64,000 nucleotides of DNA from Streptomyces leeuwenhoekii (GCF_001013905.1 NZ_LN831790.1:5222001-5286000), one strand, 5' to 3'; positions 9,095 to 18,761 are shown, counted from the first letter of the stretch. The notes: generated by a model not told the origin, from the sequence alone. Program-made: numbers and translations.

Positions 9095-9417
9095 GCGAGG
9101 CTCCCTGGGGCGGTGGACACGGGGATCAACGGGCGGGGCGTCCGCCGGTCACTGTCCGTCCCGGGCGCGACCCCGCGACGTCACCCCCAGGGGGAGTCGA
9201 ATACCCCGCAAAACGCCTGTACAGCGCAGCAACCATTGCGTTACGGGCGTCCCCTCGTGCATGCTCCGGGGAACCGCCACGGAGAGTGCGCGGGATCTGG
9301 GCTGAGGAGGAGTGCCGCCGTACCCTTGGGGGTATGGGATCGGGAAGACCATTCCCGGACACAGCTCCGCCGCACACGGATGTCCCACCCATAAAGGATC
9401 ACAACGCCGAGACAGCC
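9095..9417. other. Divergent spacer before the universal stress gene
   Basis: 323 bases between divergent genes. It must hold both promoters, but I see no clear boxes. A CCCCCAGGGGG run lies near 9182. In-frame GTG (9286) and ATG (9334) codons upstream of the stress gene could extend that protein, so part of the stretch may be coding. Confidence 0.4.
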
Positions 9418-9945
9418 ATGGCCGGTCACGAATTCTTCGAACCCGCGGACCGCAAGCGGCCGGTCGCCGACCCTGCGGCGGCCGACCCCCTGGCGGCGGA
9501 AGAGCTTCACCACGCGTGCGATCCCGCCTTCAGGCACGGCGTGGTCGTCGGCTTCGACGGCTCGCTGTCCAGCGAGCGCGCCCTCGCCTACGCGATCGGC
9601 ATGGCCCGGCGGCTGGGGTCGGCCCTGATCATCGTCCATGTGGCCAACCGGCTGCCCACGACCGTGTGGGCGGGCTGCGAGCCCCCCGTCTTCGTCGACG
9701 TGCCGGACCACCGCACCGAGGTGCTGGGCCTGGAGCTGGCGTGCGCCGACTACCTGACCGAGGTGCCGTGGATCCTGGTCGAGCGCGGCGGCGACATCTG
9801 CCACGAGCTCGAAGAGGTCGGGCGGGAGTACGAGGCGGACGCCATCGTCGTCGGCTCCACGCACGGGCTCGTGGGCCGCATCTTCGGCTCCGTCGCCGGA
9901 CGGCTCGCCAAGCGGGCGCAGCGGCCCGTCGTCGTCATCCCGTGA
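9418..9945 (+). CDS. Universal stress protein, UspA domain
   Basis: A 175-residue single-domain UspA protein. The fold begins near residue 40 (GVVVGFDGSLSSERAL, with the conserved Asp of the nucleotide site) and ends with a strand RPVVVIP. The glycine-rich loop VVGSTHGLVGRIFGSVAGRL resembles the ATP-binding motif, though the spacing between glycines is shorter than the classical pattern. I chose the ATG at 9418 because MAGHEFFEP is the N-terminus I remember for relatives; ATG 9334 or GTG 9286 would add 28 or 44 residues. It stands alone, so its partner process is unknown. Confidence 0.82.
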   Translation: MAGHEFFEPADRKRPVADPAAADPLAAEELHHACDPAFRHGVVVGFDGSLSSERALAYAIGMARRLGSALIIVHVANRLPTTVWAGCEPPVFVDVPDHRTEVLGLELACADYLTEVPWILVERGGDICHELEEVGREYEADAIVVGSTHGLVGRIFGSVAGRLAKRAQRPVVVIP

Positions 9946-10204
9946 CCCCCCGCGCGTCCGCCGCCGACGCGCAACTCGCCCCCGTACCGGGGGAGATCGG
10001 GCGCTGAGAGCGCCAACCTCCGCCCCCGGACGGCCGATTCGCCGCTCCGATCGTGTGTTCCCGCCTGTGCGACGGGCATATACCGGTCGACGCACCACCG
10101 CGCACGACGGGAAGGCGGCCTTCCCGCGCGCGCTGCCGGCCGGGGGGTGACGGCCACCGGCCGGCATCCCCCGGGCCGGGGCAGGGCGGCCCCGTCCACG
10201 GGAG

Positions 10205-10237
10205 CGACCCCCTGTGCGGGTGGCACACAGGGGGTCG
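10205..10237 (-). terminator. glmS terminator
   Basis: CGACCCCCTGTG at 10205-10216 pairs perfectly with 10226-10237 (12 bp, 9-base loop), 26 bases past the glmS stop. It also separates glmS from the convergent stress-protein gene. Confidence 0.7.
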
Positions 10238-10262
10238 TGCGGGTCCGGCGGGAGGCGGGGAC

Positions 10263-12080
10263 CTACTCCACCGTCACCGACTTGGCCAGGTTGCGCGGCT
10301 TGTCGATGTCCCGGCCCAGCGTCAGCGCCGTGTGGTAGGCGAGGAGCTGGAGCGGGATGCCCATGAGGATCGGGTCCAGCTCGTCCTCGTTCTTCGGCAC
10401 CACGATGGTGTGGTCGGCCTTGGCCTGCTTCTGGTGGGCGACGGCGAGGATCCGGCCGCTGCGGGCCTTGATCTCCTCCATGGCCGCGCGGTTCTTCTCC
10501 AGCAGGTCGTCGTCCGGCACGATCGCGACGGTCGGCAGCGCGGGCTCGATCAGCGCGAGCGGGCCGTGCTTGAGCTCGGAGGCCGGGTAGGCCTCGGCGT
10601 GGATGTAGGAGACCTCCTTGAGCTTCAGGGAGGCCTCGCGGGCGACCGGGTAGCCGCGGACCCGGCCGATGAAGAGCATCGAGCGGGCCTCGGCGAACTG
10701 CTCGGCCAGCTTCTTGACCTCTTCCTCCTGCTCCATGATCTCGGAGATCTGCTGGGGCAGCCGGCGCAGCCCCTCGATGATCCGCTTGCCGTCCCGGACG
10801 GACAGGTCGCGGACCCGGCCCAGGTGCAGGGCGAGCAGCGCGAAGGCGACACAGGTGTTGGTGAAGCACTTGGTCGACACCACGCAGACCTCGGGCCCGG
10901 CGTGGACGTAGATGCCGCCGTCGGCCTCCCGGGCGATCGCGGAGCCGACCACGTTGACCACGCCCAGCACCCGGGCGCCCTTGCGCTTGAGCTCCTGCAC
11001 GGCCGCCAGCACGTCGTAGGTCTCACCGGACTGGGAGACGGCGACGTACAGGGTGTCGGGGTCGACGACCGCGTTGCGGTAGCGGAACTCCGAGGCCGGC
11101 TCGGCGTCGGCGGGGATGCGGGCCAGCTCCTCGATCATCTGGGCGCCGATCATGCCCGCGTGGTAGGAGGTGCCGCAGCCGAGGATCTTCACGCGGCGGA
11201 TCCGGCGCGCCTCGCGGGCGTCCAGGTTGAGGCCGCCGAGGTGCACGGTGGAGAAGCGGTCGTCGATGCGGCCGCGCAGCACGCGGTCCACGGCGTCGGC
11301 CTGCTCGTGGATCTCCTTGTGCATGTAGGTGTCGTGGCCGCCCATGTCGTAGGAGGCGGCCTCCCACTCCACGGTGGTGGGCTCGGCGGTGGTGCGGGTG
11401 CCCTCGGTGGTGTAGGTGCGGAAGTCGTCGGCCTTGAGGGTGGCCATCTCGCCGTCGTCGAGGGTGACTATCTGGCGGGTGTGGGCGACCAGGGCGGCGA
11501 TGTCGGAGGCGACGAACATCTCCTTCTCGCCGATGCCGAGGACGACCGGGGAGCCGTTGCGGGCCACGACGATGCGGTCCGGGAAGTCGGCGTGCAGCAC
11601 GGCGATGCCGTACGTGCCCTCGATCAGGCGCACCGTCTCGCGGACCTTGTCCTCCAGCTTCTCGGCCTGCGAGCGGGCGATGAGGTGGACGAGGACCTCG
11701 GTGTCGGTCTCGGAGAGGAACTCCACGCCGTCCGCCTCCAGCTTGCGGCGCAGGTCGGCGGCGTTGTCGATGATGCCGTTGTGGACGACGGCGACCTTGC
11801 CCTCGGCGTCCAGGTGCGGGTGGGCGTTCACGTCGGAGGGGGCGCCGTGGGTGGCCCAGCGGGTGTGGGCGATGCCGGTGGTGCCCTTGAAGCGCGCCGG
11901 GACCTTGGCCTCCAGGTCGCGGACCCGGCCCTTGGCCTTGACCATCTTCAGGCCGGCCGCCTTCGGGGAGGTGACGACGATGCCCGCCGAGTCGTAGCCC
12001 CGGTACTCCAGCCGCTGCAGGCCCTCCAGCAGCAGGGGCGCGACGTCACGCTTCCCGATGTATCCGACGATTCCGCACAT
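10263..12080 (-). CDS. glmS: Glutamine-fructose-6-phosphate aminotransferase (isomerizing)
   Basis: A 605-residue two-domain enzyme that converts fructose 6-phosphate and glutamine to glucosamine 6-phosphate, the committing step to UDP-GlcNAc for peptidoglycan. It begins MCGIVGYIGKR, so Cys2 becomes the N-terminal nucleophile of the glutaminase domain (residues 1-230). Two SIS isomerase domains follow, with GCGTSYHAG near residue 300 and the characteristic C-terminal PRNLAKSVTVE. A GAGGAAT ribosome site precedes the ATG. A 97-residue gene ends 14 bases upstream on the same strand, so the two are likely cotranscribed. I see no glmS ribozyme, as expected in actinomycetes. Confidence 0.95.
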   Translation of the reverse strand: MCGIVGYIGKRDVAPLLLEGLQRLEYRGYDSAGIVVTSPKAAGLKMVKAKGRVRDLEAKVPARFKGTTGIAHTRWATHGAPSDVNAHPHLDAEGKVAVVHNGIIDNAADLRRKLEADGVEFLSETDTEVLVHLIARSQAEKLEDKVRETVRLIEGTYGIAVLHADFPDRIVVARNGSPVVLGIGEKEMFVASDIAALVAHTRQIVTLDDGEMATLKADDFRTYTTEGTRTTAEPTTVEWEAASYDMGGHDTYMHKEIHEQADAVDRVLRGRIDDRFSTVHLGGLNLDAREARRIRRVKILGCGTSYHAGMIGAQMIEELARIPADAEPASEFRYRNAVVDPDTLYVAVSQSGETYDVLAAVQELKRKGARVLGVVNVVGSAIAREADGGIYVHAGPEVCVVSTKCFTNTCVAFALLALHLGRVRDLSVRDGKRIIEGLRRLPQQISEIMEQEEEVKKLAEQFAEARSMLFIGRVRGYPVAREASLKLKEVSYIHAEAYPASELKHGPLALIEPALPTVAIVPDDDLLEKNRAAMEEIKARSGRILAVAHQKQAKADHTIVVPKNEDELDPILMGIPLQLLAYHTALTLGRDIDKPRNLAKSVTVE

Positions 12081-12093
12081 AGATACGTATTCC

Positions 12094-12387
12094 TCAGCCG
12101 TAGACGATGCGGCGCAACTGGCGGAGCGACAGCTCCGGCGGTGCCACCGCCCGGTATTTCAGGTCCGCCTCGATCCGCTCGAAGATCGCTGCGTTCACCA
12201 GGCCCTGGGCCTGGAGCTCGCGGTGGCGGCGACGGACGTAACTCTCGGTCGTCTCGTCGAAGTAGGCGAGCACGTCCTGGATCACGCGCAGCGCCTCGCC
12301 CCGGCTCAGGGGCGTCGACCGCGTCAGATGATCAACGAGTTCGTCGTGCACCCGGTAGATCCTGAGGTACCGGCGATGGTTTCGCAA
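12094..12387 (-). CDS. Small basic protein of unknown function, glmS-linked
   Basis: A 97-residue, mostly helical, charged protein with no signal peptide or membrane span. It is rich in Arg with several YRV/YVRRRHREL patches, suggestive of nucleic-acid or protein contact, but I recognise no family. Its stop is 14 bases before the glmS ATG, so it is almost certainly on the same message. An internal GTG (residue 13, VHDEL) is an alternative start; no strong ribosome site precedes the first ATG. A role in setting GlmS level or activity is only an idea from position. Confidence 0.65.
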   Translation of the reverse strand: MRNHRRYLRIYRVHDELVDHLTRSTPLSRGEALRVIQDVLAYFDETTESYVRRRHRELQAQGLVNAAIFERIEADLKYRAVAPPELSLRQLRRIVYG

Positions 12388-12508
12388 GAATCCTGCCCGA
12401 TTTCGGGCAGGGGGCGGCCGGTAGGGAGACCTGATGCGGCTTTGAGGGTGTTTTGTGGTGTTACGTAAATCCTGAGGGGGGACTGGTGGACCTCGAGGGG
12501 CCGCCGGT

Positions 12509-13408
12509 TCACATCCGCTTGAGCACCGCCTGCTTGGCCAGCGCGAACTCCTCGTCCGTCAGCACCCCGCCGCGGTGCAGCTCGCCCAGCTCGCGCAGCC
12601 GCCGCAGCAGCGCGTCGTGTTCGTCCTCCGTCGCGGTGGCGGAAACGGACGCGGGCGCGGTGGCGGGCGCGGCCTCGGGCAGGGGAGCGGGGCGCTCGGC
12701 GGCCGGGCGGGCCGGGTGCGGCAGCCGGGCCTGCACGGCGGCGGCGACCAGCGCCATCAGCGGGTCCTTCTTGAACCCCCACAGCTCCACGGCGTTGGGG
12801 TCGTACTTGGCCGGCGCCTCGGTCGGCGCGTTGCGCACGATGAAGCGCAGATGCCCGTTCTCCAGGCCGACCGCCGGCTGCCACTCCACGGCCGCGATGT
12901 CGGCCAGCGCCAGCGTGCGGGCGCCGGCGGCGGCCTTGGCGTCCTCCGTCTTCCAGTTCCACTCCAGGCGGACCTGCTCGCCGTCGAAGCTCGCCGTGCC
13001 GTCCCCGGCCGACACCGACAGCGGCACGGCCGGCCCCGGCAGCAGGTACTCGTCCACCGGCCCGGCCGGCACCTGCTCCAGCAGCAGGGCGTTGCGGACC
13101 TCGTCCACGAGATAGGCGGCGACGCCGTACCGGTCGGGCTCCACGGTCAGCCCGTAGGGGTCGTGCGGCTCGGCCAGCCGCCCGCCGGTGGCGTGGAGCA
13201 GCGGGTCCGCGCCGTCCCGCAGGCGCAGCCGCAACCGCCCGGACCTGCGCCCCTGCTCGAACGACACCCCGGCCAGCCCCCGCAGCGGGACCGTGATCTC
13301 ACCCAGGCTCCTGCGCAGCAGGCCGACGTTCTTGTCTCGCCCCGGTGTCAGCCGCAGGGCGTCGCCGTCGAAGACCCACGTGCCGTCCTTCTGGATGATT
13401 TCCGCCAT
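12509..13408 (-). CDS. DUF4429 protein with C-terminal SHOCT domain
   Basis: A 299-residue cytoplasmic protein. Residues 1-115 and about 125-240 look like two DUF4429 units (beta-rich, each with an FxGxxVRL-type segment), and residues 262-299 form a SHOCT helix pair (LLRRLRELGELHRGGVLTDE). A Pro/Ala-rich linker lies between. These domains are common in actinobacteria, and SHOCT is thought to mediate oligomer or membrane contacts, but no function is established. The ATG at 13408 is followed by MAEIIQKDGTWVFDG, typical for the family. It is divergent from the hexosaminidase gene. Confidence 0.82.
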   Translation of the reverse strand: MAEIIQKDGTWVFDGDALRLTPGRDKNVGLLRRSLGEITVPLRGLAGVSFEQGRRSGRLRLRLRDGADPLLHATGGRLAEPHDPYGLTVEPDRYGVAAYLVDEVRNALLLEQVPAGPVDEYLLPGPAVPLSVSAGDGTASFDGEQVRLEWNWKTEDAKAAAGARTLALADIAAVEWQPAVGLENGHLRFIVRNAPTEAPAKYDPNAVELWGFKKDPLMALVAAAVQARLPHPARPAAERPAPLPEAAPATAPASVSATATEDEHDALLRRLRELGELHRGGVLTDEEFALAKQAVLKRM

Positions 13409-13438
13409 GGGGGGATTGTTTCACCGGATGTGCGAGAG

Positions 13439-13454
13439 AGTGGTCTATACCCGT
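13439..13454 (+). promoter_or_regulatory. DasR-like (dre) site upstream of the hexosaminidase gene
   Basis: AGTGGTCTATACCCGT agrees with 12 of 16 positions of the dre consensus ACTGGTCTAGACCACT, including the central TGGTCTA and ACC. It lies about 50 bases before the hexosaminidase start. DasR is the GntR-type repressor of chitin and GlcNAc use in Streptomyces, relieved by aminosugar phosphates, so the site fits the gene. Confidence 0.7.
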
Positions 13455-13501
13455 CCGGGCTTCCCTTGCGGAGCCCCGGAGTTGAGCTGAAGGGAGCGCA
13501 T

Positions 13502-15115
13502 GTGAGACGGCACGCACGGCACCACAGAACGACTCCCCGCATGACCCGGCTGCTCGGCACCCTGCTGCTGGTGGCCGCCGGCACCTTCACCGCCACCGGC
13601 GCCGCGGCCGCGCCGGACGCCGCGGCCCCCGTCCCCCTGGACCGGGTGATCCCGGCCCCCGCCTCGGTCGACCCGGGCGGATCCCCGTACCGCATCACGC
13701 GCGGCACCCACATCCGGGTCGACGGCCCCCGCGAGGCCCGCCGGGTCGGCGAGTACCTCGCCGGCGTGCTGCGGCCCTCGACCGGTTACCGGCTGCCGGT
13801 CACCTCCCGCGGCGAGGGAGGCATCCGGCTGCGCCTGGCCGACGGCCCCTACGGGACCGAGGGCTACCGCCTCGACAGCCGCCGCTCGGGCGTCACCATC
13901 ACCGCCCGCGAGCCCGCCGGCCTCTTCCACGGCGTGCAGACGCTGCGTCAGCTCCTGCCGCCCGCCGTCGAGAAGGACTCCGCCCAGCCCGGCCCCTGGC
14001 TGGTGGCGGGCGGCACCATCGAGGACACCCCGCGCTACGCCTGGCGCGGCGCCATGCTCGACGTCGCCCGGCACTTCTTCACCGTCGACGAGGTCAAGCG
14101 GTACATCGACCAGATCGCCCTCTACAAGATCAACAAGCTGCATCTGCACCTGAGCGACGACCAGGGCTGGCGGATCGCCGTGGACTCCTGGCCGCGTCTG
14201 GCCACCTACGGCGGCTCCACCGAGGTGGGCGGCGGTCCCGGCGGCTACTACACCAAGGACCAGTACAAGGAGATCGTGCGCTACGCGGGCTCGCGCCATC
14301 TGGAGGTCGTGCCCGAGATCGACATGCCGGGCCACACCAACGCGGCCCTCGCCTCCTACGCCGAACTGAACTGCGACGGCGTGGCACCCCCGCTCTACAC
14401 CGGCATCAAGGTCGGCTTCAGCTCGCTGTGCGTCGGCAAGGACGTCACCTACGACTTCGTCGACGACGTCGTCCGCGAGGTCGCCGCCCTCACCCCGGGC
14501 CGGTACTTCCACATCGGCGGCGACGAGGCGCACTCCACCAGCCACGCCGACTACGTGGCGTTCATGGACCGGGTCCAGCCGGTGGTCGCCAAGTACGGCA
14601 AGACCGTCATCGGCTGGCACCAGCTCACCGGCGCCACCCCGGCCGAGGGGGCGCTCGCCCAGTACTGGGGCCTGGACCGCACCAGCGCCGCGGAGAAGGC
14701 ACAGGTGGCGAAGGCCGCGCAGAACGGCACGGGGCTGATCCTGTCCCCGGCCGACCGGTCCTACCTCGACATGAAGTACACCAAGGACACCCCGCTCGGT
14801 CTGTCCTGGGCGGGTTACGTCGAGGTGCAGCGGTCCTACGACTGGGACCCGGGCGCCTATCTGCCGGGCGCGCCCGCCTCCGCGATCCGCGGCGTCGAGG
14901 CACCGCTGTGGTCGGAGGCCATCGAGAACTCCGCCCACATCGACCACATGGCCTTCCCCCGGCTGCCGGGCATCGCCGAGCTGGGCTGGTCGCCGGCGTC
15001 CACGCACGACTGGGACGCCTACAAGCAGCGGCTCGCGGCGCAGGGGCCGCGCTGGGAGGCGCTCGGCATCGGCTTCTACCGGTCGCCCCAGGTGCCCTGG
15101 CCGGCGCAAGGGTAG
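13502..15115 (+). CDS. Secreted GH20 beta-N-acetylhexosaminidase
   Basis: A 537-residue exported family 20 enzyme that removes terminal GlcNAc from chitobiose and related chains. A basic N-terminus (RRHARHH) and hydrophobic stretch form a signal peptide of about 40 residues. A GH20b alpha/beta domain follows to about residue 180, then the TIM barrel. The catalytic pair HIGGDEAH gives Asp341 and Glu342, as required for substrate-assisted catalysis. The GTG at 13502 was chosen for the AAGGGAG site 7 bases upstream; ATG 13541 would shorten the signal. A DasR-like operator precedes it, tying it to chitin use. Confidence 0.93.
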   Translation: MRRHARHHRTTPRMTRLLGTLLLVAAGTFTATGAAAAPDAAAPVPLDRVIPAPASVDPGGSPYRITRGTHIRVDGPREARRVGEYLAGVLRPSTGYRLPVTSRGEGGIRLRLADGPYGTEGYRLDSRRSGVTITAREPAGLFHGVQTLRQLLPPAVEKDSAQPGPWLVAGGTIEDTPRYAWRGAMLDVARHFFTVDEVKRYIDQIALYKINKLHLHLSDDQGWRIAVDSWPRLATYGGSTEVGGGPGGYYTKDQYKEIVRYAGSRHLEVVPEIDMPGHTNAALASYAELNCDGVAPPLYTGIKVGFSSLCVGKDVTYDFVDDVVREVAALTPGRYFHIGGDEAHSTSHADYVAFMDRVQPVVAKYGKTVIGWHQLTGATPAEGALAQYWGLDRTSAAEKAQVAKAAQNGTGLILSPADRSYLDMKYTKDTPLGLSWAGYVEVQRSYDWDPGAYLPGAPASAIRGVEAPLWSEAIENSAHIDHMAFPRLPGIAELGWSPASTHDWDAYKQRLAAQGPRWEALGIGFYRSPQVPWPAQG

Positions 15116-15120
15116 AAAGC

Positions 15121-15163
15121 CGGACGGGCACCCCGGAGGACCGTACTCCGGGGTGCCCGTCCG
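15121..15163. terminator. Bidirectional terminator between hexosaminidase and desD
   Basis: A perfect 18-bp stem (15121-15138 with 15146-15163) and 7-base loop lie between the convergent stops at 15115 and 15176, so it can serve both transcripts. No T-run on either side. Confidence 0.85.
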
Positions 15164-15175
15164 CCCGCGCGGGGC

Positions 15176-16945
15176 CTACCGCCCGGCGAGGGGGTTCTTC
15201 AGGTTCCCCACGAGCTGGAGCGCTCCGGAGGGGTCCGCGAGGTCGACCATCTGCTTGTTGTTGCGCAACTGGAGCCGGTTGAGGCAGGACAGCGCGAACT
15301 CGGGAGCGAACATGTCGTACCGGGCGAACTTGTCGGCCAGTTCCGGCACCGACTCCTGGTACTCGCGGGTGATCTCCGCGACCGTGTCCCAGAAGCCGTC
15401 CTCCGGGAGGATCCCCTCGGTGGCGAGGTTGGCGGCGAGGAAGCGGAAGTAGCAGTCGAAGACGTCCGTGAAGATGGACAGCAGCTTCTTGTCGTCCGGC
15501 ACCTCGACGCGGATCCGGGACACCTCCGGCGGCAGCACCGCGTCGGGGTCCATGACCGCGATCTCCTCGGCGATGTCCTTGTAGACGGCGCGCTGCACCA
15601 CGCCGTCCTTCAGCACCAGGATGACGTTCTCGCCGTGCGGCATGTAGACCAGGTCGTAGGCGTAGAAGCTGTGCAGCAGCGGGGTGTAGTACGCCCGCAG
15701 ATAGCGCCGCAGCCACTCCTTCGGCGCCAGCCCGGACCGCTCGATCAGCGCGCCCGCGAAGGACGCCCCCTCGTGGTCGACGTGGACCAGGGACGCCATG
15801 GTGGCCAGCGACTCGCCGTCCTGGAGGGAGGCCACCGGGCTCTCCCGCCACAGCGCGGCCAGCATCTTGCGGTAGGGCGAGTAGCGGTCGGTGGCCTTCT
15901 CGTACTCCAGGTGCCGGTAGCCGACGGCCGCCCGCTCCCGGATGATCGACAGGCCCGTCGACTTCAGCACCGGGTCGCCCTCGATCAGCCGGGCCAGCCA
16001 GTCGTTGATCGCCGGGGTGGCCTCCATGTAGGCGGCCGACAGCCCCCGCATGAAGCCCATGTTGAGGACGGACAGGGCCGTCTTCACGTAGTGCTTCCCG
16101 GGGTGGGTGGTGTTGAAGAAGGTGCGGATGGACTGCTGCGCCAGGTACTCGTCGTCGCCCTCGCCGAGGCAGACGAGGTGCTTGCGGGCGACCTCGGCGG
16201 CGAAGGTGACGGAGAGCTTGTTCCACCACTGCCAGGGGTGGACCGGGATGAGCAGGTAGTCGGCCGGGTCCAGGCCCTGGCCGGTGAGCACGCCGTGGAA
16301 GCGCTCCAGGGTCTCCTCGCCCAGCTCCTGGCGGAAGAAGGACTCGTACTCGATGCCGGCTCCGGCGGTGAACGCCGCCCGGGAGCGGTGCGCGGCCAGC
16401 CACACCAGACGGATGGGGCTCGCCGTCTCGGGCGCGTACGACAGGTACTCGTGGATGCCGAAGCCGAGCCGCCCGTTGTTGGCGACGAAGCAGGGGTGGC
16501 CCTCGGTCATGCCGGTCTCGATGGCCTGGAATCCGGCCCGCGCCAGCTCCGCGGAGGTCACCTGCGGCTTGGTCAGCTTGTAGCAGGTGCCGGAGAGGGT
16601 GGAGGAGATCTCCTCCAGGTACACCGGCAGGATCTCGTCGCTCAGCCCCAGGGACTCCTTCAGCTCGATGAAGAAGTCCAGGGCGGCGAGCGGAAGCTCC
16701 GCCCCGTCGCGGTGGCGGGTGATCGAGGCGGCGTCCACCTGCCAGTGGTCCAGGGCGCGGCGGACCGCGGTGAACCGGTAGCGGGTCTGGCCGTCGTCGC
16801 TGCGGACGACGTACGCCTCCCCGTCCGGCTCGGGGGTGATGAGCCGCTCGTGCGCGAACTCGGCGAGCGCCTTGCGGATCAGCAGGCGGTTGGCCTTCTC
16901 CCAGCGCTCGGGGGTCAGGTGGGCGACGGCGTCGGCCAGGCTCAT
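15176..16945 (-). CDS. desD: Desferrioxamine siderophore synthetase (IucA/IucC family)
   Basis: A 589-residue NRPS-independent siderophore synthetase. It joins N-hydroxy-N-succinyl (or acetyl) cadaverine units with ATP and then cyclises the trimer to desferrioxamine E or the linear B form. Family marks include HPWQWWNK near residue 243 and a KTALSVLNMGFMRGLS nucleotide-site segment. The ATG at 16945 overlaps the desC stop by four bases (ATGA), showing translational coupling. It is the last gene of the iron-boxed desABCD operon and ends at a strong terminator. Confidence 0.95.
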   Translation of the reverse strand: MSLADAVAHLTPERWEKANRLLIRKALAEFAHERLITPEPDGEAYVVRSDDGQTRYRFTAVRRALDHWQVDAASITRHRDGAELPLAALDFFIELKESLGLSDEILPVYLEEISSTLSGTCYKLTKPQVTSAELARAGFQAIETGMTEGHPCFVANNGRLGFGIHEYLSYAPETASPIRLVWLAAHRSRAAFTAGAGIEYESFFRQELGEETLERFHGVLTGQGLDPADYLLIPVHPWQWWNKLSVTFAAEVARKHLVCLGEGDDEYLAQQSIRTFFNTTHPGKHYVKTALSVLNMGFMRGLSAAYMEATPAINDWLARLIEGDPVLKSTGLSIIRERAAVGYRHLEYEKATDRYSPYRKMLAALWRESPVASLQDGESLATMASLVHVDHEGASFAGALIERSGLAPKEWLRRYLRAYYTPLLHSFYAYDLVYMPHGENVILVLKDGVVQRAVYKDIAEEIAVMDPDAVLPPEVSRIRVEVPDDKKLLSIFTDVFDCYFRFLAANLATEGILPEDGFWDTVAEITREYQESVPELADKFARYDMFAPEFALSCLNRLQLRNNKQMVDLADPSGALQLVGNLKNPLAGR

Positions 16946-17487
16946 GCGGACACCGCCTTCTCGAACTGCTCGCGCGTGCAGAAGCTCAGCAGCGCCTTCT
17001 TCTCCGGCTTCTGTATCTCGCGCTCGGGCACGAAGCCGACGGCCGCGTTCAGGGCGTGCACCGCCTTGTTGCCCACGTCCGGTTCGACGACCACGCGCCG
17101 GGTGGCCGGGTCGGCGAACAGGAACTCCATGACGGCGGTGATGACCGCCCTGGTGAAACCGTGGATCGGGCGCTCGGCCGGCGCCACCAGGAAGTGCATG
17201 CCGACGTCGCCCGGCTGCGGCTCGTACAGGCCGACCAGCTCGCGCTGGGCCGGGTCGTACTTCTCCATCAGGAAGGCGGGCTCGCCGTCGTGCAGGCCGA
17301 GGTAGGCGTGGTGGTGCTCGTCGGCGGCGATCTCCATGTACGCGCGCTCGACGTCCTCCAGCCGGGCGTCCTGCATCATCCAGAACGCGGCCTTGGGGTG
17401 GGTGACCCAGCCGTGGAGCAGCTCGGCGTCCCGGGTGGGGTCGAGGGGGCGGAAGGTGAGGGATCCGATGCCGGTGGTGGTGCTCAT
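16942..17487 (-). CDS. desC: N-hydroxycadaverine acyltransferase (GNAT)
   Basis: A 181-residue GNAT acyltransferase that transfers succinyl or acetyl from CoA to N-hydroxycadaverine in desferrioxamine assembly. The region [20 protein letters not shown] and the [18 protein letters not shown] segment match the IucB-type acyltransferase fold. Both ends overlap its neighbours by four bases (ATGA), so desB-desC-desD are translationally coupled. Confidence 0.93.
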   Translation of the reverse strand: MSTTTGIGSLTFRPLDPTRDAELLHGWVTHPKAAFWMMQDARLEDVERAYMEIAADEHHHAYLGLHDGEPAFLMEKYDPAQRELVGLYEPQPGDVGMHFLVAPAERPIHGFTRAVITAVMEFLFADPATRRVVVEPDVGNKAVHALNAAVGFVPEREIQKPEKKALLSFCTREQFEKAVSA

Positions 17488-18761
17488 ACGCCGAACTCCT
17501 GGAACGCGATGGTCTTCTCGACCGGGTAGTACTCCCTGCCGAGCAGCTCACGGATGATGTAGCTGTTGCGGTAGGCGCCCATACCCAGGTCGGGTGAGGT
17601 GATGCTGTGCGTGTGGACGCCGGCGTTCTGCAGGAAGACGCCCTGGCCGGTGACGTCGATGGCGTAGTTGCGGGCGACGTCGAAGTTGCCCTGCGCGTCA
17701 TAGCGCAGCCGGTCCCGGACCGGCTTGAGGAACTCCGGCTCGACGTACTTGTAGCCGGTGGCCAGGATCAGCCCGTCGGAACGCAGCTCGAAGTCCTCGC
17801 CCTGCTCCTCCTGGCGGAAGGCGAGGGTGTAGGTGCCGTCCTGGTAGCGGGCGCCGGTGAGCGCCGAGTTGGTGAGCAGGCGGGTGGGGACCGGGCCGCC
17901 GAGGTTCTTCTGGTACAGCAGGTCGAAGATCTCGTTGATCAGGTCGCCGTCGATGCCCTTGAACAGGCCCTTCTGCTCGGCGGTGAGGCGGTAGCGGGTG
18001 GCCTCCGGCAGCGCCCGGAAGTAGTCGATGTACTCCGGGGAGGTCATCTCCAGCGTGAGCTTGGTGTACTCCAGCGGGAAGAAGCGCGGGGAGCGCGTCA
18101 CCCAGTTGAGCTGGTAGCCGTGGACGTCGATCTCGCCGAGCAGGTCGTAGTAGATCTCGGCGGCGGACTGGCCGCTGCCGACCAGCGTGATCGACTTCTT
18201 CTTCGTCAGCTCCGCCCGGTTCTGCACGTAGCGGGAGTTGTGGATGAAGTCCCCGGCCAGGCCGCGGCAGGCGTCCGGGATGTACGGGGGGGTGCCGGTG
18301 CCGAGGACGAGCCGGCGGGCGCGGTAGGTGTCGCCGTCCGTCGTGCGCACCACGTACAGCTCGTTCTCGTACGTCACCTCGGTGACCGTCGTGGAGAAGC
18401 GGATGCTGCTCAGCTTGCTCGCGGCCCAGCGGCAGTAGTCGTCGTACTCGACCCGCAGGGGGTAGAAGTTCTCTCTGATGTAGAACGAGTACAGTCGGCC
18501 CTTCTCCTTCAGGTAGTTGAGGAAGGAGTAGGGGGACGTCGGGTCGGCGAGGGTGACCAGGTCCGACATGAACGGCGTCTGGAGGTGGGCGCCGTCCAGG
18601 AACATGCCGGCGTGCCACTCGAAGTCCGGCTTGGACTCCAGGAAGACGCCGTTCAGTTCGGCGATGGGCTCGGTCAGGCAGGCCAGGCCGAGGTTGAAGG
18701 GCCCCAGTCCGACCCCCACGAAGTCGTAGGTGGTTTCCGGGGCTTCAGGACGCGCGGTCAA
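17484..18761 (-). CDS. desB: Cadaverine N-hydroxylase (flavin monooxygenase)
   Basis: A 425-residue FAD- and NADPH-dependent N-monooxygenase of the lysine/ornithine hydroxylase family, forming N-hydroxycadaverine. The FAD motif is at residues 15-24 ([10 protein letters not shown]), the NADPH motif is [10 protein letters not shown], and a C-terminal ATGYKY motif is present. The start is TTG at 18761, inside the last codons of desA and preceded by GGGAGAG; the 17-base overlap makes initiation dependent on desA translation. Confidence 0.93.
   Translation of the reverse strand: MTARPEAPETTYDFVGVGLGPFNLGLACLTEPIAELNGVFLESKPDFEWHAGMFLDGAHLQTPFMSDLVTLADPTSPYSFLNYLKEKGRLYSFYIRENFYPLRVEYDDYCRWAASKLSSIRFSTTVTEVTYENELYVVRTTDGDTYRARRLVLGTGTPPYIPDACRGLAGDFIHNSRYVQNRAELTKKKSITLVGSGQSAAEIYYDLLGEIDVHGYQLNWVTRSPRFFPLEYTKLTLEMTSPEYIDYFRALPEATRYRLTAEQKGLFKGIDGDLINEIFDLLYQKNLGGPVPTRLLTNSALTGARYQDGTYTLAFRQEEQGEDFELRSDGLILATGYKYVEPEFLKPVRDRLRYDAQGNFDVARNYAIDVTGQGVFLQNAGVHTHSITSPDLGMGAYRNSYIIRELLGREYYPVEKTIAFQEFGV

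Noticed and set aside
12575..13501. Upstream extension of the hexosaminidase frame
   Set aside because: Antisense to the DUF4429 gene; signal peptide and AAGGGAG place the start at 13502.
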